A DNA stretch of 64,000 nucleotides from Methylotuvimicrobium buryatense 5G (GCF_000341735.1 NZ_KB455575.1:1807648-1871647), one strand, 5' to 3'; positions 27,866 through 37,355 are shown, numbered from the stretch's first letter. The notes: a model not told the origin generated them from the letters alone. Made by a program: numbers and translations.

Positions 27866-28012
27866 GCGCGCCCCTTGAATACGCCCGTGTAGACTTGGCG
27901 GCGGCGACTGATTGCCATGGATGACATGAATGCAGATTTTGCAGGAGCAAAAATCTGCCCTGCCGCCGACACCTGCCAAGCGAGTAACCGACCCTCCTAA
28001 AATAGGAAAGTT
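27866..28012. repeat. Family D repeat copy
   Basis: It carries the D interior (GAATGCAGATTTTGCAGGAG, then CAAAAATCTGC hairpin arm, CGCCGACACCTGCCAAGCGAG) and ends with AGGAAAGTTATTTGC, a degenerate D terminus. It runs directly into the next family C element. Together they fill the gap between the convergent cysH and lipoprotein genes. Confidence 0.65.
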
Positions 28013-28029
28013 ATTTGCGTCCAAACCTT

Positions 28030-28190
28030 TATACTCATCGCAGATCAAAATTCGACGCCGGGATGCCCGTCAAAGGACACCGTGAATACGTCCATGTAGG
28101 CTCTATGCCAGCTCCATGCTGGCAAAGCCTTTGTCGAGCCCCCCGGTGCCTCCTTAGTCACCTGCCGAATTTTGAAGTACGAAAGGTATA
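28030..28190. repeat. Family C element, 161 bp
   Basis: TATACTCATCGCAGATCAAA at the left and GAAAGGTATA at the right, with TATA on both sides. The interior has the GTGAATACGTCCATGTAGGC core and the GCCAGCTCCATGCTGGC hairpin, as in the copies at 19320 and 37444. Confidence 0.8.
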
Positions 28191-28191
28191 A

Positions 28192-28971
28192 TTACAATGA
28201 CGCTTGAGTTTCTTCTAAATACTTCCGGTATTTGATTGAAAGCTTAACACCGGCAAAACGGCCGGCCATTCTGATTAATTCGTCCGTTTTTTTATCGAAA
28301 GTCAATTTCACGACGCTCAAGGCACGATCTTCATAACCTTTTTTTATGCCCATCGTCTCGAGTAAAAAATGATAAAGATAGATTTCTTGTTCATCGCTCT
28401 CGTCGATGATTTCTATCGGTTCGCCAAGCTCGGCTATGACCGATTTTTTTTTCGGTAAAGACGCAGAAATTTTTTCGATATGGTCGGCACTCGCCCGCAT
28501 TTGTTTAGCGCCTTCATTAATTTCTGCACCAGCCAGCGATCTCAAGGAAACTTCTAAAAATTCCGCCGGAGCGATACGCAAAAACAACTCTGAAAACGTC
28601 CACGCTATCAAGCGATTTTCTTTGTTGAAGTCGAGATTGAAAAAGAATTTGACTTCAGGAAGTATTGGTTTTTGATTCCGATCGACTTTATGAAACCAAT
28701 AACTCCAACGCCTTCCCTCGCCTAATGGATTGGAATAAGTCGGTCTCAAACCGGACAACGAAACGAAATCCTGACTAAACATAATCGGATTTTTAAACTC
28801 TAATGTGAAATTATCTGTATTGGCCACCGCGAAATTTTTATCGAATTGATCCAATTGGCGATAGGTTTGAAACGCCCGCCACCAGTACATACAGCCGGTT
28901 AAAGTAAAGCACAAAATCAGCACAAGTGTCCGGCTGAACCATAATTTGAACGTTTTATTATTTATCATCAA
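28192..28971 (-). CDS. Predicted lipoprotein of unknown function
   Basis: The 259-residue protein has an N-terminal hydrophobic segment ending in a lipobox (LTGC, Cys at about 27), so it is probably lipid-anchored in the periplasm. After it come YWWRAFQTYRQLDQF and a region of mixed strands and helices. I do not recognise a domain. Its start overlaps the end of hslO by 4 bp (ATGA), placing it in the same operon as the Hsp33 chaperone. It may therefore have a role in envelope or redox stress, but that rests on context only. Its stop lies 2 bp from a family C repeat. Confidence 0.75.
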   Translation of the reverse strand: MMINNKTFKLWFSRTLVLILCFTLTGCMYWWRAFQTYRQLDQFDKNFAVANTDNFTLEFKNPIMFSQDFVSLSGLRPTYSNPLGEGRRWSYWFHKVDRNQKPILPEVKFFFNLDFNKENRLIAWTFSELFLRIAPAEFLEVSLRSLAGAEINEGAKQMRASADHIEKISASLPKKKSVIAELGEPIEIIDESDEQEIYLYHFLLETMGIKKGYEDRALSVVKLTFDKKTDELIRMAGRFAGVKLSIKYRKYLEETQASL

Positions 28972-29837
28972 TGCCTCGTATCTGTTGCGTTAGTCACTGC
29001 GAGATCGGCAAACAAACCTTCGACATCTATCCGGTCGAATGAATAATTTTTTCCGCAGAATTCGCAATTGACCTCTATGTCGCCTCGAGTCTGCAAAATA
29101 TCCTCGAGATCGTCCCTTCCCAGGGAACGTAATGTGTTTTCAATTTTGGTTCGTGAACAAGCGCAACGAAACTGAACCGGTTCGGCGTCGAATACTCTGA
29201 CTTTTTCTTGGTTGAACAAACGATATAAAAGCGGCTCGCAATCCAGTTCCAATAATTCGTGATCCGTTACGGTTTGAGCCAACATTTCGATACGCGCCCA
29301 ATCTTCCCTGTCACCCTTCCGGCTCGGCAATTCCTGCAACAATAAGCCTGCTGCTTGATGTTGATCCGCAACCAACCAAACTCGAGTATTTAATTGTTCG
29401 GATTGACTGAAATAAGTCTCCAACGCTTCACCGAGATTTCGTCCCGCTAATGGAACCACCCCTTGATAGGGCGAACTATTTTCACTCTCGATCGTTAATA
29501 TTAATTGTCCTTGTCCATACATTTGCTCAAACGAAGCGTTATCGACATCCTCGTTACAGCGAACCAAACCGCGAATATTTCTTTCATCCGAGGATTGAGC
29601 CACCAACGTTCTGATAACACCGGCTCCTTGAGCCTGCAAAATCATCGAACCTTTAAATTTTACAATGGCGGACAACATGGTTACGGCTGCCAATGCTTGA
29701 CCCAACTGCTCAATGATAACCGGCGAGGCCTGCTGGTGTTCTATCGATTGACGCCAGCTTTCATTTAGCTTAACCCATTCGCCTCTAACACCCAGGTCTT
29801 CGAATATAAAACGACGTAATTGATCTTGTTCTTTCAT
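28968..29837 (-). CDS. hslO: Redox-regulated holdase chaperone Hsp33
   Basis: The 289 residues cover the whole Hsp33 family length. The C-terminal redox switch has the four zinc cysteines in CxC (CACSRTK) and CxxC (CEFCGK) spaced about 30 residues apart. Oxidation by hypochlorite or peroxide plus heat forms disulfides, releases zinc and activates the holdase. It is divergent from msrA (89 bp between starts), linking protein oxidation repair and protection. A lipoprotein gene overlaps its 3' end. Confidence 0.94.
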   Translation of the reverse strand: MKEQDQLRRFIFEDLGVRGEWVKLNESWRQSIEHQQASPVIIEQLGQALAAVTMLSAIVKFKGSMILQAQGAGVIRTLVAQSSDERNIRGLVRCNEDVDNASFEQMYGQGQLILTIESENSSPYQGVVPLAGRNLGEALETYFSQSEQLNTRVWLVADQHQAAGLLLQELPSRKGDREDWARIEMLAQTVTDHELLELDCEPLLYRLFNQEKVRVFDAEPVQFRCACSRTKIENTLRSLGRDDLEDILQTRGDIEVNCEFCGKNYSFDRIDVEGLFADLAVTNATDTRH

Positions 29838-29926
29838 GTTTTAATCATTTCATTAAATAAAGGTTATTATAAGGCATAGTTTTACTTAACCTGATTTAAA
29901 CAGCCACTGAACCAACGGTATTCATA

Positions 29927-30559
29927 ATGATCTTTAGCCATAAAAAAACCGTCATGGTCCCCCCGTCACAAGCCCTACCCGGCCGAGAAACTCCCATTAA
30001 CGTGACTCCGAATCATTTTGTCACCGGCAACACCATCGTTCCGCCTTTTCCCGATCACTTGACTCTTGCACTATTCGGCATGGGTTGCTTTTGGGGAGCC
30101 GAACGAAAATTCTGGCAATGCCATGGAGTTTACAGTACTGCGGTCGGCTACAGCGGCGGCTATACACCTAACCCTAGCTACGAGGAAGTCTGCACCGGCC
30201 AAACCGGTCACAGCGAAGTCGTTCGAGTAGTCTTCGATCCGAAACTCATTACTTATGATCAACTATTGAAATTATTTTGGGAATCTCATAATCCGACTCA
30301 AGGCATGCGTCAAGGCAACGATATCGGAACACAATATCGCTCCGGTATTTATTTCTACTCAACGGAACAGGCAGACGCCGCACGCTGGTCGCAAAGACAC
30401 TATCAACAGCAATTATCACAAAACGGTCACGGCCTGATTAGCACCGAAATATTACCGGCCGGCATTTTTTATTATGCCGAGGACTATCATCAACAATACT
30501 TGGCCAAAAACCCGGGCGGTTATTGCGGATTAGGCGGTTTAGGAGTTAGCTGCGATTAG
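29927..30559 (+). CDS. msrA: Peptide methionine sulfoxide reductase MsrA
   Basis: The 210 residues match the long MsrA type of E. coli. The catalytic Cys is in [13 protein letters not shown], followed by [21 protein letters not shown]. The C-terminal [13 protein letters not shown] holds resolving cysteines. It reduces methionine-S-sulfoxide using thioredoxin. Its partner msrB is about 5 kb away in another operon. It is divergent from hslO. Confidence 0.95.
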   Translation: MIFSHKKTVMVPPSQALPGRETPINVTPNHFVTGNTIVPPFPDHLTLALFGMGCFWGAERKFWQCHGVYSTAVGYSGGYTPNPSYEEVCTGQTGHSEVVRVVFDPKLITYDQLLKLFWESHNPTQGMRQGNDIGTQYRSGIYFYSTEQADAARWSQRHYQQQLSQNGHGLISTEILPAGIFYYAEDYHQQYLAKNPGGYCGLGGLGVSCD

Positions 30560-30611
30560 AGTGAAATAGCATGGAAAGCAGCCAACGGAACTACAATCGC
30601 TTTCCAGCAGG

Positions 30612-30642
30612 CAAAAAAAAGCGGTTTAAAAAAACCGCTTAA
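30612..30642. terminator. Hairpin with A/T-rich arms after msrA
   Basis: Inverted arms AAGCGGTTT / AAACCGCTT enclose AAAA. On the minus strand the stem is followed by eight T, an intrinsic terminator; on the plus strand there is no uridine run. It may protect against antisense readthrough or act in both directions for msrA. Confidence 0.65.
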
Positions 30643-30768
30643 GAAGATATTTAGGAAGGATATATAACGCAACTTTCAGCTTTGAGATTTAAAGTAAAAC
30701 CTCAAAAGTTAGATATATACTAGCAATATGAAATGCAAATAAAAATGTGGCATATTGTCGCAGCCTAA

Positions 30769-30930
30769 TATACCTATCGCACTTCAAATTTCGGCAGTGC
30801 TAGAGGAAGCGCCTGGGGGTCCGACAAAGGCTTTGGCAGTATGGATGCTGGCATAGAGCCTACATGGACGTATTCATGGCGTCCTTTGGCGGACGCCCAG
30901 GCGCCGAATTTTGATCTACGACGGGGATAC
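30769..30930. repeat. Family C element (opposite orientation)
   Basis: It starts TATACCTATCGCACTTCAAA and ends at TTTTGATCTACGACGGGGATA, with the TATA at the right degraded to GATA. The core appears as the reverse complement (CATGGACGTATTCATGGCGT). Confidence 0.75.
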
Positions 30931-30941
30931 TCAAAAAATGG

Positions 30942-31089
30942 TTGTAAGTATTCAGTCCCCCTCTTTGAAAAAGAGGGGCTAGGGGAGATTTTTTAAATAA
31001 ATCCCCCTCAATCCCCCTTTTTCAAAGGGGGAGGCCAACAATTACGCCTGAATTGGGGTAATTTGCCAACGGGGTCTGAATACTTACAA
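30942..31089. mobile_element. 148-bp MITE-like element with 14-bp termini
   Basis: Perfect inverted termini TTGTAAGTATTCAG / CTGAATACTTACAA are flanked by ATGG on both sides, a possible 4-bp target duplication. The interior is a long hairpin of C-rich and G-rich arms (CCCCCTCTTTGAAAAAGAGG ... CCCCCTTTTTCAAAGGGGG). No ORF is present. Confidence 0.78.
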
Positions 31090-31109
31090 ATGGTTAACTT
31101 TATGAAGAT

Positions 31110-31271
31110 ATAGGGGGCTAGCGAGTATGTCGGGCAACAGGGTGGTGGTTTTTTGCCCCTGCAAAATCTGCATTCACTCCTTACTTGGCGCGTAGCTGTC
31201 GTCAAGCCCCCATGTAAGACCATATATGGGTTCACGGCGGTCCTTGATAAACACATCCCATACCTTTTATT
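31110..31271. repeat. Diverged family K copy (reverse orientation)
   Basis: The right end CATCCCATACC and the interior (GCAAAATCTGCATTCACTCC, GTCAAGCCCCCATG) match the K elements at 20946 and 25197 in reverse complement. The left end is degraded. With the two preceding elements it fills most of the 873-bp msrA-alkB gap, where no gene is seen. Confidence 0.65.
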
Positions 31272-31432
31272 CTTAGACCCTTTTTCGATAAAAAGGGAGT
31301 AGGGTATCGAAATTTACCAATTTTCATGTCAGAAAAAATGACTGGCGCTTTATAACCTAATGATCATCAACAATTTCCAAGACTCTTTAAGCGAGTTATC
31401 GAATCCTCGACAAAGCTCATAGCTTCAGCAAG

Positions 31433-32101
31433 TTATTTATCGCGAAAGCCCCCTACGTCCTTGCACCTCATTGCCATTAAGTTAAGATCCAGGTGTTTTA
31501 ATCCCTTGATTTTCCTAAACGTCAAATTGATCCGAGGCGATTTCAACAGCCTGGTTTTTGGGATGGCATGACGCCAATGATGCTGAAGCGAGCCTACCAT
31601 GATCAATAAATCCCCATGCCCCAACACCAAGTCTAGCTTCTCCTTGGATTTGTTATGAACCAGCCTGAACAACCGTTCATCCCCCAAACTCAACGAAGCA
31701 ATCGCAGGATTCATACCCAGTTCTTTTTCGTTATCGGCATGGTAACCCATCGAGTCCTGTCCGCTTCGATACAGATTTGCCAGTACGCTATTGAAAGTAA
31801 ATGCAAAGTCCGATTGGATTCGTTGCCGTATCGCATTCAGTTCGGCCGTCCAAGACAATGGCTCATGCTTGACGCCGGAATAGAAATAAACCGCTTCAGG
31901 ATCGCCGTACCAGCATGTCAAACGCGGCACGTTAACCGGCTTACCAAACATCCATATCGACTCTTCCTGCCAAGACAGCCTATCGAGCAATATAGCAAAC
32001 AGTTTGTTCGCTTCATCTGACGAGTAATATTGCTTGAGCAAAAAAACCTCGCCATCCCGAGGCGCTAAATTGTTGAGGGCGGATGAATCGAATGACGGCA
32101 T
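31433..32101 (-). CDS. AlkB-like 2-oxoglutarate/Fe(II) dioxygenase
   Basis: The 222 residues fit the AlkB family (ALKBH2/3-like, as in many bacteria). Iron ligands are the His and Asp of YHADNEKELG and the His in HHWRHAIPK. The 2-oxoglutarate Arg lies in RINLTFR, and the substrate lid has NVPRLTCWYGD. It probably repairs alkylated bases by oxidative demethylation. The last 17 residues (LNLMAMRCKDVGGFRDK) are read from the family F terminus at 31469-31486 and the DNA beyond it, so the original C terminus has been replaced. The conserved fold ends before this tail, so activity may be retained. Confidence 0.88.
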   Translation of the reverse strand: MPSFDSSALNNLAPRDGEVFLLKQYYSSDEANKLFAILLDRLSWQEESIWMFGKPVNVPRLTCWYGDPEAVYFYSGVKHEPLSWTAELNAIRQRIQSDFAFTFNSVLANLYRSGQDSMGYHADNEKELGMNPAIASLSLGDERLFRLVHNKSKEKLDLVLGHGDLLIMVGSLQHHWRHAIPKTRLLKSPRINLTFRKIKGLKHLDLNLMAMRCKDVGGFRDK

Positions 32102-32135
32102 TTGTTTGACGGAATGAAAAGCCAGTGATCGTTTT

Positions 32136-34514
32136 CTATTGAGCCTTAGCGGCCAAATCGATCAACTGAAGATCTTGTAACAACACCGGCTTGCCGATTC
32201 CGTAACCTTGCGCATAATCGACACCCAACTCACTCAGTAGCTGTAAAATACGCTCGTTTTCGACGAACTCGGCAATGGTTTTCTTACCCATCACATGACC
32301 GACCTCATTGATAGATCGGACCATCGCCAAATCCACCTCATCGTCGATAATATCTTTGACGAACAAACCGTCGATCTTGAGAAAATCCACCGGTAAATTT
32401 TTCAAGTAGGCGAATGAAGACAAACCGCTACCGAAGTCATCCAACGAAAATAAACTGCCCCGCTCTCTCAGCATATGTATCGCACGCGTAGCATTCGATA
32501 AATTGGCAATCGCGGCAGTTTCGGTGATTTCGAAACAAATTTTATCGGTTGGAATTTCCCATTGCTTAAATTGATTGGAAATATATTCCAGCATCGTTTC
32601 ATCGGATAACGATAACCCCGACAGATTAATCGAACATAACGACATTTTATCGATAAACCTGGGACGCATCGCCAGCCATTCGAATAACGAAGCAATCACC
32701 CATTTATCTAAGGCGGCCGCCAAATTATAACGTTCCGCGGCCGGTAAAAAAGCGCCCGGCGGTACGATATGCCCGCTGTCGTCTTGGTATCGAATTAAGG
32801 TTTCAAAATGCAAACCTTCATTGTTATGACCGATAGGCACGATCGGCTGTCCGTACAGGCGAAATTGATGATTAGCGATACCTCGTTGAATTTTCTCGAC
32901 CCACTGCATTTCTCCTTGCCTGGAAGCCAATTCCTGATCATTGGGCCGAAAAAGGTGTACCCGATTGCGGCCTTTTTCCTTGGCCGCATAACAAGCCGCA
33001 TCGGCATCCTTAAGCGATTCGGTGCTATTGCCGCTGATGCTATTGATACCGGCAATGCCTATACTAACGCCGATTGAAAAAGTTCTATCTTCCCAAGCAA
33101 AACGAAACGCTTGTATCGCAAGACGGATTTTTTCACAGGTAATCGCGGCCTGCGTCAACAAACACCCTTTCATCAAAATACCGAACTCGTCTCCGCCCAG
33201 GCGCGCTAATAAATCATCCTGACGAATTTGACTTTTGATCAATACGCTCAATTGCCTCAATAACTCGTCTCCGGCCACATGACCGCATGTATCGTTAACG
33301 ACCTTAAATTGATCTAAATCGAGATAGCATAAGGCATATTCGGTTCTCGAGTTACGCGCGGAACGCAAAGCCTGCTGTATTTGTTTGTCGAATTCGGTTC
33401 GATTAAGCAGACCGGTCAAACTATCGTGTTGCGCTTGATAGGTTATTTGCTCGGATAATTTACGCGCCTCGGTTATATCTTCGCACACCAATAAAATATT
33501 CATTTTATTTTGAGCTCGAATCACCCTCGCCGCACCTCTGACCCAGATAATACTATTGTCCTGACAAATCATACGAACTTCGATTTTATTGACCCGGAGC
33601 GGGTCTTTCACACAAAGTCCAAACATCTCCTCCATCAACGTACGATCATCGAAATGAATGAAATTAAAAATCAACTCGCCTTGCAAGCGCCGGTCGCTAT
33701 GAATTAATTGTCTCGCTCCGAATTTATTGACGGAAATAATGCGTCCGTCCGGTTCGACATTAAAAATTATCGTCGGATTATCGTCATAAAGCAGTAAATA
33801 GCGATTCTTCGCTTCTATCAGCGCTGTATTCTGCGTTTGAACGGTCTCGATCATTGCATTGAAGGTATCGGCTAACACCCCCAACTCGTCGTCCGCAAAC
33901 TTTGTTGCCCGCAACGAATAATTCCTTCCGACATCGATTTTCTTTACGGTATCTAGCAAATGATTGATCGGTGCGACGATGAATCGAGACAGTTGGATTT
34001 TCAATAGTAGCGTCAACAAGATGCTTGCCAACACTGAGATCGAGAACCAACGGAATAAATGAATCCGCTCCCAAAACAAGGCCGATAAATCACCTACGAG
34101 ATATACCAAACCGACAGTCTCCTTATTGACTTTGATCGGAATACGGGCAATCGTTTGAAACCAATGATGTTCTTCTATCTTATAAAAGTCCGGGCATGGT
34201 TTCGAACCGTTTAAACTCGAAAAAACATTCCCCTGACTATCATAAACACACGCCAATTTAATGGCATTCAGTCGACTAGCCGTTTTCAATTCCTGCTCGA
34301 TAGGCCCATGCCGATTCATTGATATGGCTATTGCGCTGCGTTCGCTAATCGTCTCGGCTGCTGAGACCAGTGCAGTGGAAGTCGTCTGCTTTATTGCGAG
34401 TAGTTCAAAAAATGCCCACAACAGAAAAACCCATACGCCGATACAAAGAGCGGCGAAAAATGTCGCCATCGAAATTTTATGCTCAAGCGACAAGCTACGT
34501 ATCGAGCGCATCAT
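32136..34514 (-). CDS. Membrane-bound HAMP-PAS-GGDEF-EAL c-di-GMP protein
   Basis: The 792 residues begin with two transmembrane helices (about 14-38 and 155-175) around a periplasmic sensor region (FSSLNGSKPCPDF). A HAMP linker follows (about 175-230), then a PAS domain, then GGDEF (RLGGDEFGIL, with RQDD five residues before it as possible I-site), then EAL. The EAL signature is FETLIRY, so the central Ala is Thr but the metal-binding Glu is kept. DDFGSGLSS is conserved, and phosphodiesterase activity is plausible. It lies 34 bp after the alkB-like start on the same strand, so they may be one unit. Its input signal is unknown. Confidence 0.9.
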   Translation of the reverse strand: MMRSIRSLSLEHKISMATFFAALCIGVWVFLLWAFFELLAIKQTTSTALVSAAETISERSAIAISMNRHGPIEQELKTASRLNAIKLACVYDSQGNVFSSLNGSKPCPDFYKIEEHHWFQTIARIPIKVNKETVGLVYLVGDLSALFWERIHLFRWFSISVLASILLTLLLKIQLSRFIVAPINHLLDTVKKIDVGRNYSLRATKFADDELGVLADTFNAMIETVQTQNTALIEAKNRYLLLYDDNPTIIFNVEPDGRIISVNKFGARQLIHSDRRLQGELIFNFIHFDDRTLMEEMFGLCVKDPLRVNKIEVRMICQDNSIIWVRGAARVIRAQNKMNILLVCEDITEARKLSEQITYQAQHDSLTGLLNRTEFDKQIQQALRSARNSRTEYALCYLDLDQFKVVNDTCGHVAGDELLRQLSVLIKSQIRQDDLLARLGGDEFGILMKGCLLTQAAITCEKIRLAIQAFRFAWEDRTFSIGVSIGIAGINSISGNSTESLKDADAACYAAKEKGRNRVHLFRPNDQELASRQGEMQWVEKIQRGIANHQFRLYGQPIVPIGHNNEGLHFETLIRYQDDSGHIVPPGAFLPAAERYNLAAALDKWVIASLFEWLAMRPRFIDKMSLCSINLSGLSLSDETMLEYISNQFKQWEIPTDKICFEITETAAIANLSNATRAIHMLRERGSLFSLDDFGSGLSSFAYLKNLPVDFLKIDGLFVKDIIDDEVDLAMVRSINEVGHVMGKKTIAEFVENERILQLLSELGVDYAQGYGIGKPVLLQDLQLIDLAAKAQ

Positions 34515-34606
34515 AATGGCCTATATTGTTTGGCAGCGCTGATGTCATGACATTTCCAGCACATCCTCAGAGCAAATCTCAATCGACAACTTCGATCATA
34601 ACCGAA

Positions 34607-35908
34607 TCAATATTGAAAAAAACATTTGAACGCATCGATCATATAACCGTGATCCAAAACACCGGCGCTTTCGCGAATACTGTGCATCGCCCACATCGGA
34701 TTACCGACATCGACCGTACGGAGACCCAACTTGGCTGACGTCATCGGGCCGATGGTACTACCACAGGGCAAATCACTTCGATGAGAATATTTTTGATACG
34801 GTACGCCGGCTCGCTCGCACCAGCCCGCGAACATCGCCTCGGAAAGGCTATCCGAGGCGTAGCGTCGATTGGCATTGACTTTAATAACGGGCCCCTTGTT
34901 GACCAATACCTTATGATCGGGTTCGTAGAACATCGGAAAATTGGGTTGATAGGCATGCGCCATATCCGCGCTGATCATGAAACTCTGCGTCAATGCGCGT
35001 TGATAATCTTCGCCTTGCAATCCGGAAATCGTTGCAATCCGGCCCAACATATCCGGTAGAAAACTACCATCGGCGCCTTTGCAAGTCGTGCTGCCGATTT
35101 CTTCATGATCGAAAAACGCGCATACCAAAGTTTTACCCGATGTCAGCACCGTTTCGTCCAAAAAAGCCGTTAACGCGGCATGACAAGAGGCTAAATTATC
35201 CAGCTGACTGTCCGCATAGAATTCATCGTCCGCTCCCCAAAACGCACCTTTCTGCGTATCGTAGACGTTTAATTCGAAAGCCAGCAATTGCTCCGCCCTG
35301 ATATCGGAGACTTGTTCGAGTAATTCCGAAAAATAGGTCGGCGGCAACTGCTGTTCGGCGAACAACGAGAGTATTAACGGTAGTTCGAGTTGCTTGTTTA
35401 ATTTCAAGCCGTCTTCATTGACGCCTCGATTCATATGAATCGCCAAATTAGGCAAGCGCAGCAACGGCCGCTTGAAATCGATCAATTCAGTATGTATGCC
35501 ATCGCCGGACTTGTAACTAATTCGGCCCGCCAAACTTAAATCCCGATCGGTAAACGTAGCCAGAATCGGTCCGCCATACACTTCGACGCCGACTCTGATA
35601 TAGCCATCCAATAAATTCGCGGCATTCGGCTTGACTCGAAGCCCTGGGGAATCGGTATGCGCACCGATAATCTTGAAACCGGTAGCATCAAGCGGTTGAT
35701 GCCCTTGGACAAACACGACGACCGAGGAATCGTCGCGAACAACATAGTAGCGCCCGCCGGGTTCCAGGGACCATTTAGCAGCCTCGTCCAGCTTGACGAA
35801 TCCGTAAGGCAGCAAGGCTTGTTCAACCGTGCTTACGGCATGCCACGGGCTCGGGCTCGAATCGATAAAATCCAGTAATTGTTGAACCTGTAGACGTGAA
35901 TCGATCAT
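34607..35908 (-). CDS. apeB: Aspartyl aminopeptidase (M18 family)
   Basis: The 433 residues match bacterial M18 aminopeptidases. Zinc ligands appear in [13 protein letters not shown] (His), [10 protein letters not shown] (Asp), FFDHEEIGS (Glu pair) and [11 protein letters not shown], followed by the C-terminal His region ([11 protein letters not shown]). It removes N-terminal acidic residues from peptides. The frame is open to 36004, but ATG at 35908 overlaps the msrB stop by 4 bp (ATGA), so it is the third gene of a tightly coupled macrodomain-msrB-apeB operon. That association with oxidised-protein repair suggests turnover of damaged proteins; this is inference. Confidence 0.93.
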   Translation of the reverse strand: MIDSRLQVQQLLDFIDSSPSPWHAVSTVEQALLPYGFVKLDEAAKWSLEPGGRYYVVRDDSSVVVFVQGHQPLDATGFKIIGAHTDSPGLRVKPNAANLLDGYIRVGVEVYGGPILATFTDRDLSLAGRISYKSGDGIHTELIDFKRPLLRLPNLAIHMNRGVNEDGLKLNKQLELPLILSLFAEQQLPPTYFSELLEQVSDIRAEQLLAFELNVYDTQKGAFWGADDEFYADSQLDNLASCHAALTAFLDETVLTSGKTLVCAFFDHEEIGSTTCKGADGSFLPDMLGRIATISGLQGEDYQRALTQSFMISADMAHAYQPNFPMFYEPDHKVLVNKGPVIKVNANRRYASDSLSEAMFAGWCERAGVPYQKYSHRSDLPCGSTIGPMTSAKLGLRTVDVGNPMWAMHSIRESAGVLDHGYMIDAFKCFFQY

Positions 35909-36294
35909 TTCTTTTTCAACTCCAATGCTGCCGAATTGATGCAATAACGAAGGCCGGTCGGTTCGGGACCGTCCTCGAAAACGTGCCCTAAATGCGCATG
36001 ACATGATTTACACGTCACTTCGACACGGCGCATGCCATGACTGCTATCCTCCGATTGAATTAAGCTGTCGGCGGAAAAGACATCCCAAAAACTGGGCCAA
36101 CCCGAACCTGAATTGTATTTAGTATCGGAATCGAAAAGCGGGTTTCCGCAGCAAACGCAATGATAAACCCCCTCCTCCTTACAATCGGTATATTTTCCGG
36201 TGAACGGCGGCTCGGTCCCTTTATTCCAACAGATGTTGTACTGTTCCGGCGTCAGTTTTTCTCGTAATTTTCGATCTTGTTTAGGCTCCGTCAT
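35905..36294 (-). CDS. msrB: Peptide methionine sulfoxide reductase MsrB
   Basis: This 129-residue protein has the structural zinc cysteines in CVCCGNPLF and [10 protein letters not shown] and the catalytic Cys in [19 protein letters not shown] is the conserved substrate loop. It reduces methionine-R-sulfoxide. Both flanking genes overlap it by 4 bp. The MsrA for the S-epimer is encoded at 29927-30559. Confidence 0.95.
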   Translation of the reverse strand: MTEPKQDRKLREKLTPEQYNICWNKGTEPPFTGKYTDCKEEGVYHCVCCGNPLFDSDTKYNSGSGWPSFWDVFSADSLIQSEDSSHGMRRVEVTCKSCHAHLGHVFEDGPEPTGLRYCINSAALELKKK

Positions 36295-36815
36295 AGCACA
36301 CCTTTAATGCAGTTAAATTGCTCATGATAAGCCTTAAGTACCGGTTCGGCAAAACAGACCAAGTAAACCGTTTCCAAGTCGACACAATTTTGCAAATTAT
36401 CGGCTATCGAATTAATCGCGATTGCTGCAGCCTGGTCCACTGGATAGCCGTATACGCCGCATGAAATCGCAGGAAAAGCAATCGACTTGAATCCGTGCAC
36501 GGCTGCGATATCCAAACAAGAGCGATAGCAAGAAGCCAACAGCTGCGCCTCATCGCTGGCGCCTCCCGACCATATCGGCCCGACGGTATGAATCACGAAA
36601 CGGGCCGGCAAACGGAAGCCGGGCGTTATTTTTGCCTGACCGACTCGACAGCCATTCAGTTTTTTACAGGCATCGAGTAACTCCGGCCCCGCGGCACTAT
36701 GAATCGCGCCGTCGACGCCGCCTCCGCCCAATAACGAAACATTGGCCGCATTGACGATCGCGTCGACTTTAAGCTGGGTAATATCATCCTGGAGGATTGT
36801 TATAGTCGCCGTCAT
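36291..36815 (-). CDS. Macrodomain O-acetyl-ADP-ribose deacetylase (YmdB-like)
   Basis: The 174 residues form a single macrodomain with the ADP-ribose-binding loop [19 protein letters not shown] and the second conserved segment [10 protein letters not shown]. The pattern is that of YmdB/MacroD-type hydrolases that remove ADP-ribose adducts or deacetylate O-acetyl-ADP-ribose. A longer frame to 36920 is read from repeat DNA; ATG at 36815 has GGAG ten bases upstream. A MITE (36837-37005) ends just 21 bp before the start codon, so any promoter within 180 bp must lie in the element. Confidence 0.9.
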   Translation of the reverse strand: MTATITILQDDITQLKVDAIVNAANVSLLGGGGVDGAIHSAAGPELLDACKKLNGCRVGQAKITPGFRLPARFVIHTVGPIWSGGASDEAQLLASCYRSCLDIAAVHGFKSIAFPAISCGVYGYPVDQAAAIAINSIADNLQNCVDLETVYLVCFAEPVLKAYHEQFNCIKGVL

Positions 36816-36836
36816 TTTGCTCTCCGAATAATTTAA

Positions 36837-37005
36837 CCTAAAAAGAGCAGTTGAGAGCCTCAAACTACCGTTCGCCCTGAGCCCTGTCGAAGGGTGTACG
36901 GTAGTTTGAGGCTTCACCAATCCGGTGTAAGTGTTGTAGACCCTTCATGCTTCGACTTTACTCAGCACGAACGGTCTACAACACATGCCAACTGCTCTTT
37001 TTAGG
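36837..37005. mobile_element. Complete MITE, family M, with TTTAA target duplication
   Basis: The 169-bp element has perfect 17-bp termini CCTAAAAAGAGCAGTTG in inverted orientation. TTTAA immediately flanks both ends (36832-36836 and 37006-37010). The interior holds two self-complementary blocks (CCTCAAACTACCGT ... ACGGTAGTTTGAGG, and GTGTTGTAGACC ... GGTCTACAACAC). No coding capacity is seen. It lies between the divergent macrodomain and oadG genes and probably carries or displaces their promoters. A truncated relative is at 2327-2453. Confidence 0.88.
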
Positions 37006-37091
37006 TTTAACGCTAAAACTTTGTCCGCGCCGTGTCGCTTGGCCTTATGATACAATTTCGCCATCGTAACTTTATAGATAAATCACAGACT

Positions 37092-37355
37092 ATGACTGAA
37101 ATGTTAATCAGGGGCGGTGAATTAATGGTGATAGGCATGGGAATTGTATTTCTGTTCCTTGCGATGTTGATTTTTGCCGTCAATTCGATGTCGACATTAA
37201 TCGCGCGCTTTATCGATGGACCGACAATTATTGCAGAAAATACTAAACCCGCTCCCGCACCTTCTCAAGGGGACATCGATCCCAGTCTAATCGCCGCTAT
37301 CTCATCCGCTGTTCATCAATATCGCAATAAAGCCCCCCAATCCACTCTTTCTTGA
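37092..37355 (+). CDS. oadG: OadG-like small membrane subunit (oxaloacetate decarboxylase gamma chain family)
   Basis: The 87-residue protein has one N-terminal transmembrane helix (GMGIVFLFLAMLIFAVNSMS) followed by a Pro/Ala-rich linker (TKPAPAPSQGD) and a C-terminal helical tail (IAAISSAVHQYRNKA). This matches OadG/PF04277-type subunits of Na+-pumping decarboxylases. In most genomes oadG is followed by oadA and oadB, but here the next 500 bp are repeats and then an unrelated gene. The partners may be elsewhere or lost. A longer frame to 37032 is not favoured, because ATG at 37092 has the conserved MTEMLIRG start. Confidence 0.78.
   Translation: MTEMLIRGGELMVIGMGIVFLFLAMLIFAVNSMSTLIARFIDGPTIIAENTKPAPAPSQGDIDPSLIAAISSAVHQYRNKAPQSTLS

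Noticed and set aside
34607-36004. Long N-terminal extension of apeB
   Set aside because: It overlaps almost 100 bp of msrB in another frame; the ATG at 35908 gives the ATGA overlap and the family start.
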